NCBI RefSeq assembly: GCF_003314435.2
Contig: NZ_QNVY02000002.1
Coordinates: 620,001-684,000, forward strand
DNA length: 64,000 bases
Reading direction: 5' to 3'
From: Flavobacterium petrolei
GTDB lineage: Bacteria; Bacteroidota; Bacteroidia; Flavobacteriales; Flavobacteriaceae
Part shown: positions 28,704 through 38,330 of the stretch, piece after piece
Numbering within the stretch: position 1 is the stretch's first letter
Layout of the letters: the number at the start of each line of letters is the position of its first letter
Notes under the pieces: model-generated
Told to the model about the DNA's origin: nothing
Databases searched by the model: none
What the model saw: the letters and a program-made list of their open reading frames with translations, nothing else
Program-made: the position numbers and the translations under genes

Positions 28704-29065
28704 ATTGTAAAATTAAATATAACAAATATAAAATATTTCCGAATAAAATCTGTCACAAATTAATATGATGCTTTTTATTGTTCAAAAAGGATTAAATATT
28801 CGATTGTTAGTAGTTTAAAATTTATAACCCGCTACGCAAAGTCTCCAACTTTGAGTATATGTTTCTCAGTCGCCAACTGACCTTAAAATTAAAATATTAT
28901 AAAAACAAAATCGGTTAAAAACCGAAAGTCACTTCCTCAAAGTAGGAAACTTTGTGGAACGTTGTGATTAAAAATAGTTAATCACAAATCTACTTCTCTT
29001 CATACTGAAAATTGTTGTTTCCAAATACAACAATAATTTAATGCATTACTTTACAAAGTAGTATT
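28704..29065. repeat. Gene-free gap with a cluster of short hairpins
   Basis: No gene is visible. Four perfect hairpins cluster here: CAAAGT-CTCCA-ACTTTG (28837-28853), TCAGT-CGCCA-ACTGA (28866-28880), CAAAGT-AGGAA-ACTTTG (28938-28954) and a 10-bp stem at 28962-28971 with 28978-28987. The first and third are near-copies in opposite orientation (17 of 19 bases), so the segment looks like a short palindromic interspersed repeat or a remnant with terminal inverted repeats. Confidence 0.5.
28723..28730 (-). promoter_or_regulatory. -7 promoter box (TATATTTG, minus strand) for the orphan gene
   Basis: A perfect TAnnTTTG on the minus strand ends 20 bases before the ATG. A TTTG lies 25 bases further upstream, a little too far for the usual spacing. 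Confidence 0.5.
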
Positions 29066-29764
29066 CTATTCATACGTATTTAAATCTAGATTAAGAATAG
29101 TACCTACTCTGCTAAATTCTTCATTAATTTTTGCATTCAGGATAAGTGGTTTATTTGTTATTGGATGATTAAAAATTAACTGATGTGCATGAAGCATCAT
29201 TCCTATCAGTTCAAAATGCTCCAACCATAATTTATTCTGTTTATTACAACCATGTGGCCGACTTCCTAAAATGGGATGAAAAATATGTTTGAAATGTTTT
29301 CGTAATTGATGCATACGTCCCGTTTCAGGAATAGCCTCTACCAAACAATATCGTGATGTAGGTTTATTGTTAAATGCTAACTCAATTTCTGTAGTTTGCA
29401 ATCGATGAAAGTAGGTTACTGCATTTTGTATAATGCCATCATCATTGGTTAAATCATAATCAATCGTTAGTTCTTCGGGTGACCAACCACGTAAAATTGC
29501 TAAATATTTTTTTTCGACTTCGCGTGTGGCAAAACGATCATTCATAATTTTTAAAACTTCCTTATCCAACGCAAATAACAAGACTCCAGATGTTTTGCGA
29601 TCTAACCGATGAATAGGATAAACGTGTTGCCCTCCTATTTGATTTCTCAATTCTTGAATCGCATAAACTTTTGCATCGCGCGCGTAAAACGATTTGTGGA
29701 CTAACAATCCACTTGGTTTATTAATTGCAATAATATATTCGTCTTGGTACAGAATTTCTAACAT
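29066..29764 (-). CDS. truC: tRNA pseudouridine(65) synthase-like protein (TruC)
   Basis: This 232-residue pseudouridine synthase of the RluA superfamily begins MLEILYQDEYIIAINKPSGLLVHKS and has the catalytic motif YPIHRLDRKTSGVLLFA with the nucleophilic Asp. TGRMHQLRKHFKHIFHPILG near the C-terminus and the H-G-C-N-K insertion are typical of TruC, which modifies U65 in tRNA. TruC in this group is normally about this length. It lies downstream of comM on the same strand but is separated from it by a terminator-like hairpin, so it may be transcribed on its own. It is distinct from the RluA-type enzyme at 17.4 kb. Confidence 0.88.
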   Translation of the reverse strand: MLEILYQDEYIIAINKPSGLLVHKSFYARDAKVYAIQELRNQIGGQHVYPIHRLDRKTSGVLLFALDKEVLKIMNDRFATREVEKKYLAILRGWSPEELTIDYDLTNDDGIIQNAVTYFHRLQTTEIELAFNNKPTSRYCLVEAIPETGRMHQLRKHFKHIFHPILGSRPHGCNKQNKLWLEHFELIGMMLHAHQLIFNHPITNKPLILNAKINEEFSRVGTILNLDLNTYE

Positions 29765-29776
29765 TTGGCAAAAATA

Positions 29777-29806
29777 AAAGAGATTTCTCTCGAAATCTCT
29801 TTTTTG
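29777..29806 (-). terminator. Terminator between comM and truC
   Basis: An 11-bp stem (29777-29787 with 29792-29802) with a 4-nt loop is flanked by A's and T's, so it can work on both strands. For the minus strand it would end the comM transcript. Confidence 0.7.
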
Positions 29807-29919
29807 ACTTATTTATTTCTACACTTTTCTTTTTTACTCTTTAGCGCGAGCGTATTCTCTATTTTCAGCTGTTAAACATCTAAAATCAAAAATCGTTAAT
29901 CAAAAATCTGAAATCTAAT

Positions 29920-31455
29920 TTACCCCAGCCAACCATCACGATCCAAACTTCTATATTGAATTGCCTCTGCTATATGGCCCGAAATTACTGTTGGAGCTGC
30001 ATCCAAGTCGGCGATTGTTCTGGCTACTTTCAAAATACGATCGTAGGCCCTAGCGGAAAGATTCAATCGTTCCATTGCCGTTTTCAATAATTGCTTGGAA
30101 ACATCGTCCAAAGCGCAATACTCCCGAATGTGTTTGGTATTCATTTGAGCATTGTAATGGATGTTTTCCATTTGTTCAAAACGTTCGGTTTGGATTTCTC
30201 GTGCTGCAGTCACTCTTTTCCGAATATCAACACTGCTTTCCGCTTTTTGATCATCCGATAATTTTTCGAAAGGAACCGGAGTCACTTCGATGTGAATATC
30301 TATTCTATCCAATAAAGGTCCCGAAATCTTACTCAAATACCGTTGCATTTCGTGTGGCGAAGAAGTTTGTGGTGAATCCGGATCGTTAAAGAACCCACTT
30401 GGACTTGGATTCATACTCGCCACCAACATAAAAGAAGACGGATAAGTAACCGTAAATTTAGCTCTGGAAATTGTTACTTCTCGATCTTCCAGCGGTTGAC
30501 GCATCACTTCCAAAACGTCTCTCTTAAATTCAGGCAATTCATCCAGAAACAAAACACCATTATGCGCCATCGAAATTTCACCCGGTTGCGGATAACTTCC
30601 GCCGCCCACCAAAGCGACATTCGAAATTGTATGGTGCGGACTTCGAAACGGACGTTGATTCATCAATCCCACTTCCTTTAATTTTCCGGCAACGCTGTGA
30701 ATTTTGGTTGTTTCTAATGCTTCACGCAACGTCATCGGCGGCAAAATACTCGGTAAACGTTTGGCAAGCATGGTCTTCCCTGCTCCCGGCGGTCCAATCA
30801 AGATAATATTATGTCCTCCGGCTGCGGCAATTTCCATGCAACGCTTAATACTTTCTTGTCCTTTAACATCACTAAAATCGAATTCAGGAAAGTCTAATGT
30901 TTTATAAAATTCAGCTCGCGTGTCTATTGTTGTTGGTTCCAGAGTTCCTTTTCCTTCAAGGAAATCAATTACTTCCTGAACATTTTCGACTCCATACACA
31001 TCTAATCCAGCAACAATCGCTGCTTCTTTTACATTTTGCTTTGGAAGAAAAAAACCTTTAAAACCTTCTTCTTTGGCTTTAATGGCAATGGGTAGAGCAC
31101 CTCTTATTGGTTGAAGGCTGCCATCAAGGGAAAGTTCCCCCATAATGATGTATTTATCAACGTCCTCGGCATTGATTTGCCCAGATGCGACCAAAATTCC
31201 GATGGTTAAAGTCAGGTCGTAGGCAGAGCCTTCTTTGCGCAAATCAGCAGGAGCCATATTGATGGTGATTTTTTTACCTGGCATGGCGTAGCCGTTATTT
31301 TTGAGTGCTGCTGCAATACGGTAACTGCTTTCTTTAATGGCATTATCCGGCAATCCAACTAAATGATAACCAATCCCTTTATCAATATTTACCTCAACAG
31401 TAATCGTTGTGGCTTCGACTCCAAAAACTGCACTTCCAAAAACTTTAACTAGCAT
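29920..31455 (-). CDS. comM: ComM/YifB family Mg-chelatase-like AAA+ ATPase
   Basis: This 511-residue protein has the full YifB/ComM layout. The N-terminal Lon-protease-like ChlI domain contains GIGYHLVGLPDNAIKES and NMAPADLRKEGSAYDL. The central AAA+ module has Walker A GPPGAGKTML, GGGSYPQPGEISMAHNGVLFLDELPEF as the Walker B region, and SMNPSPSGFF. The C-terminal part, LSARAYDRILKVARTIADL, is the typical Mg-chelatase C domain. In naturally competent bacteria ComM is a hexameric helicase that promotes branch migration during DNA uptake; the role in Bacteroidota is not established. The ATG start is supported by the conserved MLVKVFGSAVFGVEA N-terminus. Adjacent genes give no further clue. Confidence 0.93.
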   Translation of the reverse strand: MLVKVFGSAVFGVEATTITVEVNIDKGIGYHLVGLPDNAIKESSYRIAAALKNNGYAMPGKKITINMAPADLRKEGSAYDLTLTIGILVASGQINAEDVDKYIIMGELSLDGSLQPIRGALPIAIKAKEEGFKGFFLPKQNVKEAAIVAGLDVYGVENVQEVIDFLEGKGTLEPTTIDTRAEFYKTLDFPEFDFSDVKGQESIKRCMEIAAAGGHNIILIGPPGAGKTMLAKRLPSILPPMTLREALETTKIHSVAGKLKEVGLMNQRPFRSPHHTISNVALVGGGSYPQPGEISMAHNGVLFLDELPEFKRDVLEVMRQPLEDREVTISRAKFTVTYPSSFMLVASMNPSPSGFFNDPDSPQTSSPHEMQRYLSKISGPLLDRIDIHIEVTPVPFEKLSDDQKAESSVDIRKRVTAAREIQTERFEQMENIHYNAQMNTKHIREYCALDDVSKQLLKTAMERLNLSARAYDRILKVARTIADLDAAPTVISGHIAEAIQYRSLDRDGWLG

Positions 31456-31689
31456 CTGTTTTTATTTGATTCTAAAATTAGAGAAAACTTTTCTTATTAT
31501 TATTATAAATCCTACACAAATTCCAATAAAATAGTGAATAACCAAAATTTCATCAAAAAATACTTCAAATATTACATATTACAGTCCGATATGATACATT
31601 TTTCGCAAAAACAAAATGTTAAAATTAAAAAAATTGAAGGTATACTATTAGCATTTTTCTACTTTTAGAAAATAATTAGAAACCTTACT

Positions 31690-34680
31690 ATGAAAAAAAT
31701 CTTACTTCTGTTATTTTTCAGTTTTTTACTGCCAAAAACTTATGCACAGGAATACTTTCCTAACAATGAAAGTGTTCAAAACAAAACCAGCAATTTCACC
31801 GCTTTTACCAATGCAAAAATCTATGTGACACCAACACAAGTTGTTGAAAAAGGTACTTTACTGATACAAAACGGAAAAGTAATTGGTGTAGGAACTAATA
31901 TTTCAATTCCTAAAAACTGTACCACAATCAACTTAGAAGGAAGGTCCATTTATCCTTCTTTTATTGATATTTACACGAGTTTTGGAATCGAAAAACCAAA
32001 AGGAATTACCGAAAGAAACCCCTTATATGATACTAAAAGATCTGGTTTTTATTGGAATGAGAGCATCCGTTCAGAATTGAATGCCTACGAAGCATTTAAA
32101 TATGACCAACCTAAAGCCGAAGAATTATTGAAAGCTGGATTTGGTGTTGTAGGAACGCATATTCCAGACGGAATTGCCCGCGGATCAGGAACTTTAATCG
32201 CTTTGAATAATTTCGAAAAAAAGAATCAATTGCTATCCGATAAAGTGACCAATCATTTTGCATTTACTAAAAGCGTAACTACAAATCAATCCTATCCAAG
32301 TTCATTAATGGGAATGATGGCATTATTACGCCAAATGTACTATGATTTAGATTGGTACAAAAAAGGAAATTCAGCAACCAAAGATTTGTCATTAGAAGCC
32401 ATGGCAAATAATGAAAAGTTAGTTCAAATATTTGCTTCTGAAGACAAATTAAACAGTTTAAGAGCGTCCAAAATTGCGAAGGAATTTGGTTTGAATTATG
32501 TTTTAAAAGGAAACGGAAACGAATTTGAACGCATTGAGGAAATCAAAAAAACGAATTCGAAATTTATTATTCCAATCAATTTCCCTGAAGCCTATGATGT
32601 TTCTGATCCGAACCAAGCGAACCAAATGGAATTAAAAGATTTGCGTTTTTGGAACCAAGCGCCGACCAACCTTAAAGTTTTATCGGATAATGGAATTGTT
32701 TTCGCATTGACAACTGACAAGTTAAAGAAGATGGAAGATTTTAGACCCAATCTGTTAAGAGCCATCAAATATGGTTTTGATAAAACCAAAGCATTAGAAG
32801 CATTGACTACCATTCCTGCTGCTCTTTTAGGAAAAAGCAACGAAATGGGAACTTTGAAAACAGGAAGTTTAGCCAATTTTGTGATTACATCCGGAGAAAT
32901 TTTTGAAGAAAAAACAGTATTGTACGAAAACTGGGTTCAAGGAAACAAATTTGTTGTCAACGACATTGCAACGAAGGACATTCGTGGAAATTATGATTTG
33001 ACCATTAATTCCGAAAAATATAAATGGAAAATTGATGGGGAGATTACTGCACCAAAATCAGAAATCACAACAGTAGATTCTAAAAAAATCAAGTCAAAAC
33101 TGACGATGACCAATAATTGGATTTCGACTGTAATAAAACCTAATGATTCTACTAAAACTAGCTTTACCAGATTAATTGGATACATCGAAGACACACAAAA
33201 TCTTTCCGGGAAAGCAGTTTTATTCAATGGAAATGAAGTGAAATGGTCAGCGGTAAAAACGGCTCCATTTGTAAAAGCGATTGATTCTTCTAAAATTGAA
33301 AAAAACAACATGATTATCCCAACAACATTTCCAAATGTTGCTTTTGGTAACCTGAAGAAACCTACCGCAGAAACAATACTTTTTAAAAATGCTACTGTTT
33401 GGACCAATGAAAAAGACGGTATTTTAGAAGAAACAGACGTATTGGTAAAAAACGGAAAAATAGCTTCTGTTGGGAAAAATATTGCTGATGCATCCGCAAC
33501 AATTGTTGATGCAAAAGGAAAACATTTGACTAGCGGAATTATTGATGAGCACTCGCACATTGCCATTTCAAACGGTGTGAATGAAGGCGGACACAACTCT
33601 AGTGCTGAAGTAACGATACAAGATGTAGTGAATTCTGAAGACATTAATATCTATAGAGATTTAGCTGGTGGAGTTACAACATCTCAATTATTGCACGGTT
33701 CAGCTAATCCTATTGGTGGACGTTCCGCAATTGTAAAATGGAAATGGGGAGCACCTGCAGAGGAAATGTTATATAAAAACCAACCCGGATTCATCAAATT
33801 TGCTTTAGGTGAAAATGTTAAACAATCTAATTGGGGTAACGTAAACCCTACTCGTTTTCCACAAACCAGAATGGGAGTCGAACAAGTTTTTACTGATTAT
33901 TTCCAACGTGCAAAAGAATATGACTTAGCTTGGAAAGCATACAATGCTAGTGGTAAAAAAGCAAAAGGAAATGCACCGAGAGTAGACTTAGAGTTACAAA
34001 CATTAGCCGAAATATTAAACAAAGAACGTTTCATTTCTTGTCATTCTTACGTGCAATCTGAAATTTTGATGTTGATAAATGTAGCTGAAAAATTTGATTT
34101 TAGAGTTAATACCTACACTCATATTCTTGAAGGTTATAAAGTTGCCGATAAAATGAAAGAGCATGGTGTTGGAGCCTCCACTTTCTCGGATTGGTGGGCT
34201 TATAAATTTGAAGTGAATGATGCCATTCCTTTCAACGGACCAATTATGCATAATGCAGGAATTGTAGTTGCCTACAACTCTGATGATGCTGAAATGTCTA
34301 GAAGATTAAATCAAGAAGCAGCAAAAGCAGTAAAATATGGTAATATTTCAGAAGAAGATGCATGGAAATTTGTGACATTGAATCCTGCTAAATTATTGCA
34401 TATAGATGATAAAGTAGGAAGTATCAAAGTGGGCAAAGATGCGGATATCGTATTATGGAATGCAAATCCTTTATCTATTTATGCCAAAGCTGAAAAAACA
34501 TTAATTGAAGGTGTTGTGTATTATGATGCTAAAAAAGATGAAGCACAAAGAGTAGCAATCGCTAAAGAAAGAAGTGAACTAATAGGTCAGTTATTACAAG
34601 AAAAAAATAAAGGAATGACCACGCAAGAACCTAAAAAAACGGAGAAGAAAGAATATCATTGCGATACTTTAGAAGAATAA
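31690..34680 (+). CDS. Secreted tandem amidohydrolase-family protein
   Basis: This 996-residue exported protein has a signal peptide (about residues 1-19, ending TYAQ) and two amidohydrolase-fold halves. The first half (about 35-430) has the beta-sandwich and barrel entry YPSFIDIYTSFG but lacks the HxH metal motif. The second half (about 560-960) keeps IDEHSHIAI (His621, His623), later ligands His785 in SCHSYV and His811 in YTHILEG, and YNSDDAEMSR with Asp865. It is related to imidazolonepropionase-like amidohydrolases; the substrate is unknown, and a peptide or cyclic amide is possible. The next gene, a smaller metal-less relative, follows after 65 bases, and the pair is probably an operon with separate but cooperating subunits. 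Confidence 0.88.
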   Translation: MKKILLLLFFSFLLPKTYAQEYFPNNESVQNKTSNFTAFTNAKIYVTPTQVVEKGTLLIQNGKVIGVGTNISIPKNCTTINLEGRSIYPSFIDIYTSFGIEKPKGITERNPLYDTKRSGFYWNESIRSELNAYEAFKYDQPKAEELLKAGFGVVGTHIPDGIARGSGTLIALNNFEKKNQLLSDKVTNHFAFTKSVTTNQSYPSSLMGMMALLRQMYYDLDWYKKGNSATKDLSLEAMANNEKLVQIFASEDKLNSLRASKIAKEFGLNYVLKGNGNEFERIEEIKKTNSKFIIPINFPEAYDVSDPNQANQMELKDLRFWNQAPTNLKVLSDNGIVFALTTDKLKKMEDFRPNLLRAIKYGFDKTKALEALTTIPAALLGKSNEMGTLKTGSLANFVITSGEIFEEKTVLYENWVQGNKFVVNDIATKDIRGNYDLTINSEKYKWKIDGEITAPKSEITTVDSKKIKSKLTMTNNWISTVIKPNDSTKTSFTRLIGYIEDTQNLSGKAVLFNGNEVKWSAVKTAPFVKAIDSSKIEKNNMIIPTTFPNVAFGNLKKPTAETILFKNATVWTNEKDGILEETDVLVKNGKIASVGKNIADASATIVDAKGKHLTSGIIDEHSHIAISNGVNEGGHNSSAEVTIQDVVNSEDINIYRDLAGGVTTSQLLHGSANPIGGRSAIVKWKWGAPAEEMLYKNQPGFIKFALGENVKQSNWGNVNPTRFPQTRMGVEQVFTDYFQRAKEYDLAWKAYNASGKKAKGNAPRVDLELQTLAEILNKERFISCHSYVQSEILMLINVAEKFDFRVNTYTHILEGYKVADKMKEHGVGASTFSDWWAYKFEVNDAIPFNGPIMHNAGIVVAYNSDDAEMSRRLNQEAAKAVKYGNISEEDAWKFVTLNPAKLLHIDDKVGSIKVGKDADIVLWNANPLSIYAKAEKTLIEGVVYYDAKKDEAQRVAIAKERSELIGQLLQEKNKGMTTQEPKKTEKKEYHCDTLEE

Positions 34681-34745
34681 TCCAATGCATCTAAATTTCA
34701 AAAACCGTGCTTTTATTATAAAGCAATTCTAAAAAACCTATAATC

Positions 34746-36053
34746 ATGAATAGTAAAAAAATATATCTTTTAATATTGGCCTTTAGTATCTCAATACTAT
34801 CTCAGGCACAACAAACACCAGCCGCAAAGCAATCAAAATCTGTTTTAATCCTTAATGCTACAGCACACTTGGGTAATGGTGAAGTGATTGAGAACAGCGC
34901 CATCGGATTTGTAGACGGGAAAATCACTTTGGTTGCAGATGCGAGAGTAATACGCTTAGCTGCGGGTGCCTATGACATGACAATTGATGCCAGCGGAAAA
35001 CATGTGTATCCGGGATTTATTGCACCTAACTCTACATTAGGCTTGGTTGAGATAGATGCCATAAAATCCTCCGATGACGAAGATGAAATTGGAGCAATGA
35101 ATCCAAATGTAAGAAGTATTGTTGCTTACACAGCCGATTCTAAAGTAATTGAAACAGTAAGACCAAACGGTATTTTGATGGCTCAAATAACACCTAGAGG
35201 CGGAGTGATTTCTGGATCTTCCTCAATTGTTCAGCTGGATGCTTGGCATTGGAAAGATGCAATTATAAAAGAAAACGATGGAATTCACATCAATTTCCCA
35301 TCCACCTTTAAAAGAAGTGGATGGTGGGCAGAACCAGGAAATATAGAAGCTAATAAGGACTATGCTAAACAAGTTTTAGAATTATCTGGATTTTTATCTA
35401 ATGCAAAAGCGTATTTAGGCGATAGTTCAAAAGAGCGAAATTTAGTTTTAGAATCTACAAAAGGTCTATATGACGGAAGTCTAACGCTGTTTGTTCATGC
35501 CAATGAAGAAAAACAAATCATCGATGCGGTGCAATTTTCCAAAGAAAATGGTATTAAAAAAATGGTCATTGTTGGCGGGTATGAAGCGTATAAAACTGCT
35601 GAATTATTACAAAAAAATAATATTGGCGTACTGCTAAAACGCGTGCATGATATGCCAGAGAATGATGATCATGATATTGATTTACCATACAAAGCAGCCA
35701 AATTATTAACCGATAAAGGTGTCCTTGTAGGTTTAGAAAATAGCGGTGCCCATGAAAGAATGAATACCAGAAATTTACCATTTTTAGCGGGAACATGTGC
35801 TGCCTACGGAATGGAAAAAGAAAAAGCGTTACAACTAATTACATCTAATACTGCTAAAATATTAGGAATTGATGCGCAATGTGGTACCTTAGAGCAAGGA
35901 AAAGATGCTACATTATTCATTTCCGAAGGTGATGCTTTAGATATGAGAACCAATAAATTGACTAATGCCTTTATACAAGGGAGAATGATTAGTTTGGAAA
36001 CACATCAAACTAAGCTGAATGACCGATATAAAACAAAATACAATCAAAAATAA
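34746..36053 (+). CDS. Secreted amidohydrolase-fold protein lacking the HxH metal motif
   Basis: This 435-residue protein has a signal peptide (ILAFSISILSQAQ) and an amidohydrolase-like fold: LNATAHLGNGEVIENSAIGFVDGKI at the start, the barrel entry HVYPGFIAPNSTLGLVE where a catalytic enzyme would have HxH, and a C-terminal ITSNTAKILGIDAQCGTLEQGKDA that restores the beta-sandwich. It therefore appears catalytically inactive or uses another chemistry. It resembles the first half of the neighbouring 996-residue protein, so a structural or regulatory partner is likely. Its stop lies 9 bases before the PH-domain gene. Confidence 0.85.
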   Translation: MNSKKIYLLILAFSISILSQAQQTPAAKQSKSVLILNATAHLGNGEVIENSAIGFVDGKITLVADARVIRLAAGAYDMTIDASGKHVYPGFIAPNSTLGLVEIDAIKSSDDEDEIGAMNPNVRSIVAYTADSKVIETVRPNGILMAQITPRGGVISGSSSIVQLDAWHWKDAIIKENDGIHINFPSTFKRSGWWAEPGNIEANKDYAKQVLELSGFLSNAKAYLGDSSKERNLVLESTKGLYDGSLTLFVHANEEKQIIDAVQFSKENGIKKMVIVGGYEAYKTAELLQKNNIGVLLKRVHDMPENDDHDIDLPYKAAKLLTDKGVLVGLENSGAHERMNTRNLPFLAGTCAAYGMEKEKALQLITSNTAKILGIDAQCGTLEQGKDATLFISEGDALDMRTNKLTNAFIQGRMISLETHQTKLNDRYKTKYNQK

Positions 36054-36062
36054 ATTAATACA

Positions 36063-36440
36063 ATGGGACTATTTAACGCCATCTTAGGCAATGCATCTGA
36101 AGTAAATATTGAAAATGTTTCGAATGAATTTGAGCCTATCTTAATTGATGGAGAAAAAATCGAAAAAGCGTATAAGCTTATTCGGGATATGTTTATTTTC
36201 ACCAATAAAAGACTGATTTTAGTCGAAAAACAATTGGTTGGAAGTAAAGTTGATTATATGTCTATTCCCTATTCCAGTATTAAGAAATTCTCAAAAGAAA
36301 GTGCAGGAATATTAGATTTGGATGCCGAATTAAAAATTTGGTTAAACCACGATAATAATCCAATTATCAAACAATTTGGTAAAGGAGGAAACAACATCAA
36401 TGAGGTTTATAAAATATTGAGCCAACATACATTGAAATAA
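36063..36440 (+). CDS. PH domain-containing protein (bacterial bPH, YvbH-like)
   Basis: This 125-residue protein fits a single bacterial pleckstrin-homology domain: ILIDGEKIEKAYKLIRDMFIFTNKRLILVEKQ followed by VDYMSIPYSSIKKFSKESAG and LDAELKIWLNH, closing with INEVYKILSQHTL. The TNKRLILV strand and the Y-S-S-I-K-KF strand are typical. No signal peptide or membrane helix is present. Such proteins are widespread and mostly uncharacterised. It follows the amidohydrolase pair by 9 bases and a strong terminator comes after it, so it is probably the last gene of that transcript. Confidence 0.85.
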   Translation: MGLFNAILGNASEVNIENVSNEFEPILIDGEKIEKAYKLIRDMFIFTNKRLILVEKQLVGSKVDYMSIPYSSIKKFSKESAGILDLDAELKIWLNHDNNPIIKQFGKGGNNINEVYKILSQHTLK

Positions 36441-36458
36441 GCATATCATTTATAATTC

Positions 36459-36497
36459 AAGGCACTAATTGCAATCCATGCAATTAGTGCCTTTTTT
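36459..36497 (+). terminator. Intrinsic terminator after the PH-domain gene
   Basis: A perfect 15-bp stem (36459-36473 with 36479-36493) with a 5-nt loop and a T run closes the amidohydrolase operon. Confidence 0.9.
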
Positions 36498-36767
36498 AGG
36501 TTAATCTCTTTTGTCATTACAAAAGACGGCGACACATCAGAATAGGATTCTTAATTTTTTGTAGAAAAGGCGGTTTTAGATATCAAAACATAATATTCCT
36601 TTAACCTAACTTTAACAAATTACAAATTTTAACTTCAAATTATAATATACCCACAATAAAAAGGGGTGTGCATTGTTTAAATCGTAAAAATAAAACATTC
36701 AATTACTTTTATAAAGGGGGTTGTTGATGATTTTTATATTTTTATCGAAATTTAAAACTAAAAAACA
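36498..36767 (+). other. Upstream region of the ammonium transporter gene
   Basis: No gene is visible. The stretch is AT-rich with two G-rich patches (AAAAAGGGGTGTGC near 36657 and AAAGGGGGTTG near 36712). No exact TAnnTTTG box lies close to the start; TATATTTT near 36735 is the nearest. Nitrogen control of this gene would have to act here, but I cannot name an operator. Confidence 0.4.
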
Positions 36768-38084
36768 ATGAGAAAAATTATTTTAAGTGTGATATTAATC
36801 ACAATCTTGGTATTTACCCTTTTTTCAAATTATTTTCTAACAGATAGCCCTGCACCCGCAGAAGCTGTAAAATTTGACACTGGCGATACCGCTTGGATGA
36901 TTGTTGCTACAGCACTTGTATTAATCATGACTCCTGGTTTAGGTTTCTTTTATGGTGGGATGGTAGGTAAAAAAAATGTCATCAGTACCATGCTTCAAAG
37001 TTTTATGGCCATGATAATTGTAACCGTTTTATGGGTTGTTATCGCTTTTGGATTATCATTTGGCCCAACAATTGGCGGCGTTATAGGAAATCCTATCCCG
37101 AATTTATTCTTTCAAGGTGTAGGTACTAATACATCATGGAGTCTTGCTCCAACAATCCCTTTTATGTTATTTGCATTGTTTCAAGCAAAATTTGCCATAA
37201 TTACCCCAGCTTTAATTACGGGTGCTTTTGCTGAGAGAATTCGTTTTTGGGCTTACTTACTATTTATGGTTTTATTTATATTACTAGTTTATACACCATT
37301 AGCACACATGACTTGGCACCCAGATGGTATTTTCTTTAAAATGGGGGTATTGGATTTCGCAGGTGGAACAGTCGTTCACATGAGTGCTGGATGGGCTGCA
37401 CTTGCAGGAGCCATTTTTCTTGGAAAAAGAAAAGCACAAAAACCTAATCCTGCCCGTATCACTTATGTATTATTAGGAACTGGTTTATTATGGTTTGGAT
37501 GGTTTGGTTTTAATGCTGGATCTGCTTTAGGTTCTAACGGTTTAGCGGTTCAAGCGCTTGGTACTACAACTGTTGCAGCTGCCGCAGCTGGAATGGCTTG
37601 GGTATTTCTTGACAAAATTCTTGGTCACAAACTTTCTGCAATGGGAGCTTGTATCGGTGTTGTAGTAGGTTTAGTGGCTATTACTCCTGCTGCAGGATTT
37701 GTGAGTATTCCACACGGAATGTTCATAGGAGCTTTTGCCAGTATCGTTAGTAATTTAGTGGTTAGAAGTTTCCACAAATTAAAAATTGATGATGCTTTAG
37801 ACGTATTTGCTTGCCATGGTGTGGGCGGAATGGTTGGAATGCTTTTAACTGGAGTTTTTGCTTCAAAATCGATCAACTCCGTTGTTGGTGATAATCAAGG
37901 TCTAATTTTTGGAGACGCTACATTATTTATCAATCAATTAACTGCTTTAGTAATTGTTTCCATATTTGCTTTTGTAGGTTCCTATTTCCTTTTCTTTATC
38001 GTAAATAAAATTACCCCACTTCGTGTAAGTGAAGAAAAAGAAGAATTAGGTTTAGATATTTCTCAACATGGTGAATTTTTGTAA
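36768..38084 (+). CDS. amt: Ammonium transporter (Amt/MEP/Rh family)
   Basis: This 438-residue integral membrane protein has a cleavable or first helix (about 3-24), then DTAWMIVATALVLIMTPGLGFFYGGMVGKKN, the classic Amt signature. LFALFQAKFAIITPALITGAFAER, DFAGGTVVHMSAGWAALAGA (one of the conserved pore histidines), GLLWFGWFGFNAGSAL and CHGVGGMVGMLLTGVF (the second pore-His region) are all present. It conducts ammonia or ammonium across the inner membrane. The cytoplasmic tail EEKEELGLDISQHGE is the segment that contacts the PII protein GlnK in other bacteria, but no glnK gene is adjacent. A good terminator follows. Confidence 0.95.
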   Translation: MRKIILSVILITILVFTLFSNYFLTDSPAPAEAVKFDTGDTAWMIVATALVLIMTPGLGFFYGGMVGKKNVISTMLQSFMAMIIVTVLWVVIAFGLSFGPTIGGVIGNPIPNLFFQGVGTNTSWSLAPTIPFMLFALFQAKFAIITPALITGAFAERIRFWAYLLFMVLFILLVYTPLAHMTWHPDGIFFKMGVLDFAGGTVVHMSAGWAALAGAIFLGKRKAQKPNPARITYVLLGTGLLWFGWFGFNAGSALGSNGLAVQALGTTTVAAAAAGMAWVFLDKILGHKLSAMGACIGVVVGLVAITPAAGFVSIPHGMFIGAFASIVSNLVVRSFHKLKIDDALDVFACHGVGGMVGMLLTGVFASKSINSVVGDNQGLIFGDATLFINQLTALVIVSIFAFVGSYFLFFIVNKITPLRVSEEKEELGLDISQHGEFL

Positions 38085-38102
38085 ATCATCTTAACATCAA
38101 TT

Positions 38103-38131
38103 AACTCTCTGCAATTCAGAGAGTTTTTTTT
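38103..38131 (+). terminator. Intrinsic terminator after amt
   Basis: A perfect 9-bp stem (38103-38111 with 38117-38125) with a 5-nt loop is followed by T's. Confidence 0.88.
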
Positions 38132-38253
38132 GCTCTGCAGTCACTCAAAGAAGGATGATTCTATGCAGTCTGTCCAATTATCTTTAGACAAAAATTAACA
38201 TCTTTAAGAAACATTTTTTGCCAGACTAGTTTTAGTCAATATCCTTTAAAAAC

Positions 38254-38286
38254 AAAATCCCAATCTTTAAAAAAGATTGGGATTTT
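38254..38286 (-). terminator. Terminator for the CocE-type hydrolase gene
   Basis: A 15-bp perfect stem (38254-38268 with 38272-38286), loop AAA, lies 44 bases past the stop of the minus-strand gene. Its AAAATCCC arms give a T run on the minus strand. Confidence 0.8.
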
Positions 38287-38330
38287 AGATTCAAATATAA
38301 TCGAATGCTTTTAGTAAGTAAAAGGATTAT

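Noticed and set aside
32991..33644. Minus-strand frame of 217 codons inside the large amidohydrolase gene
   Set aside because: It is antisense to strongly conserved amidohydrolase sequence and its composition (Ser/Phe/Val-rich) is typical of a shadow frame.
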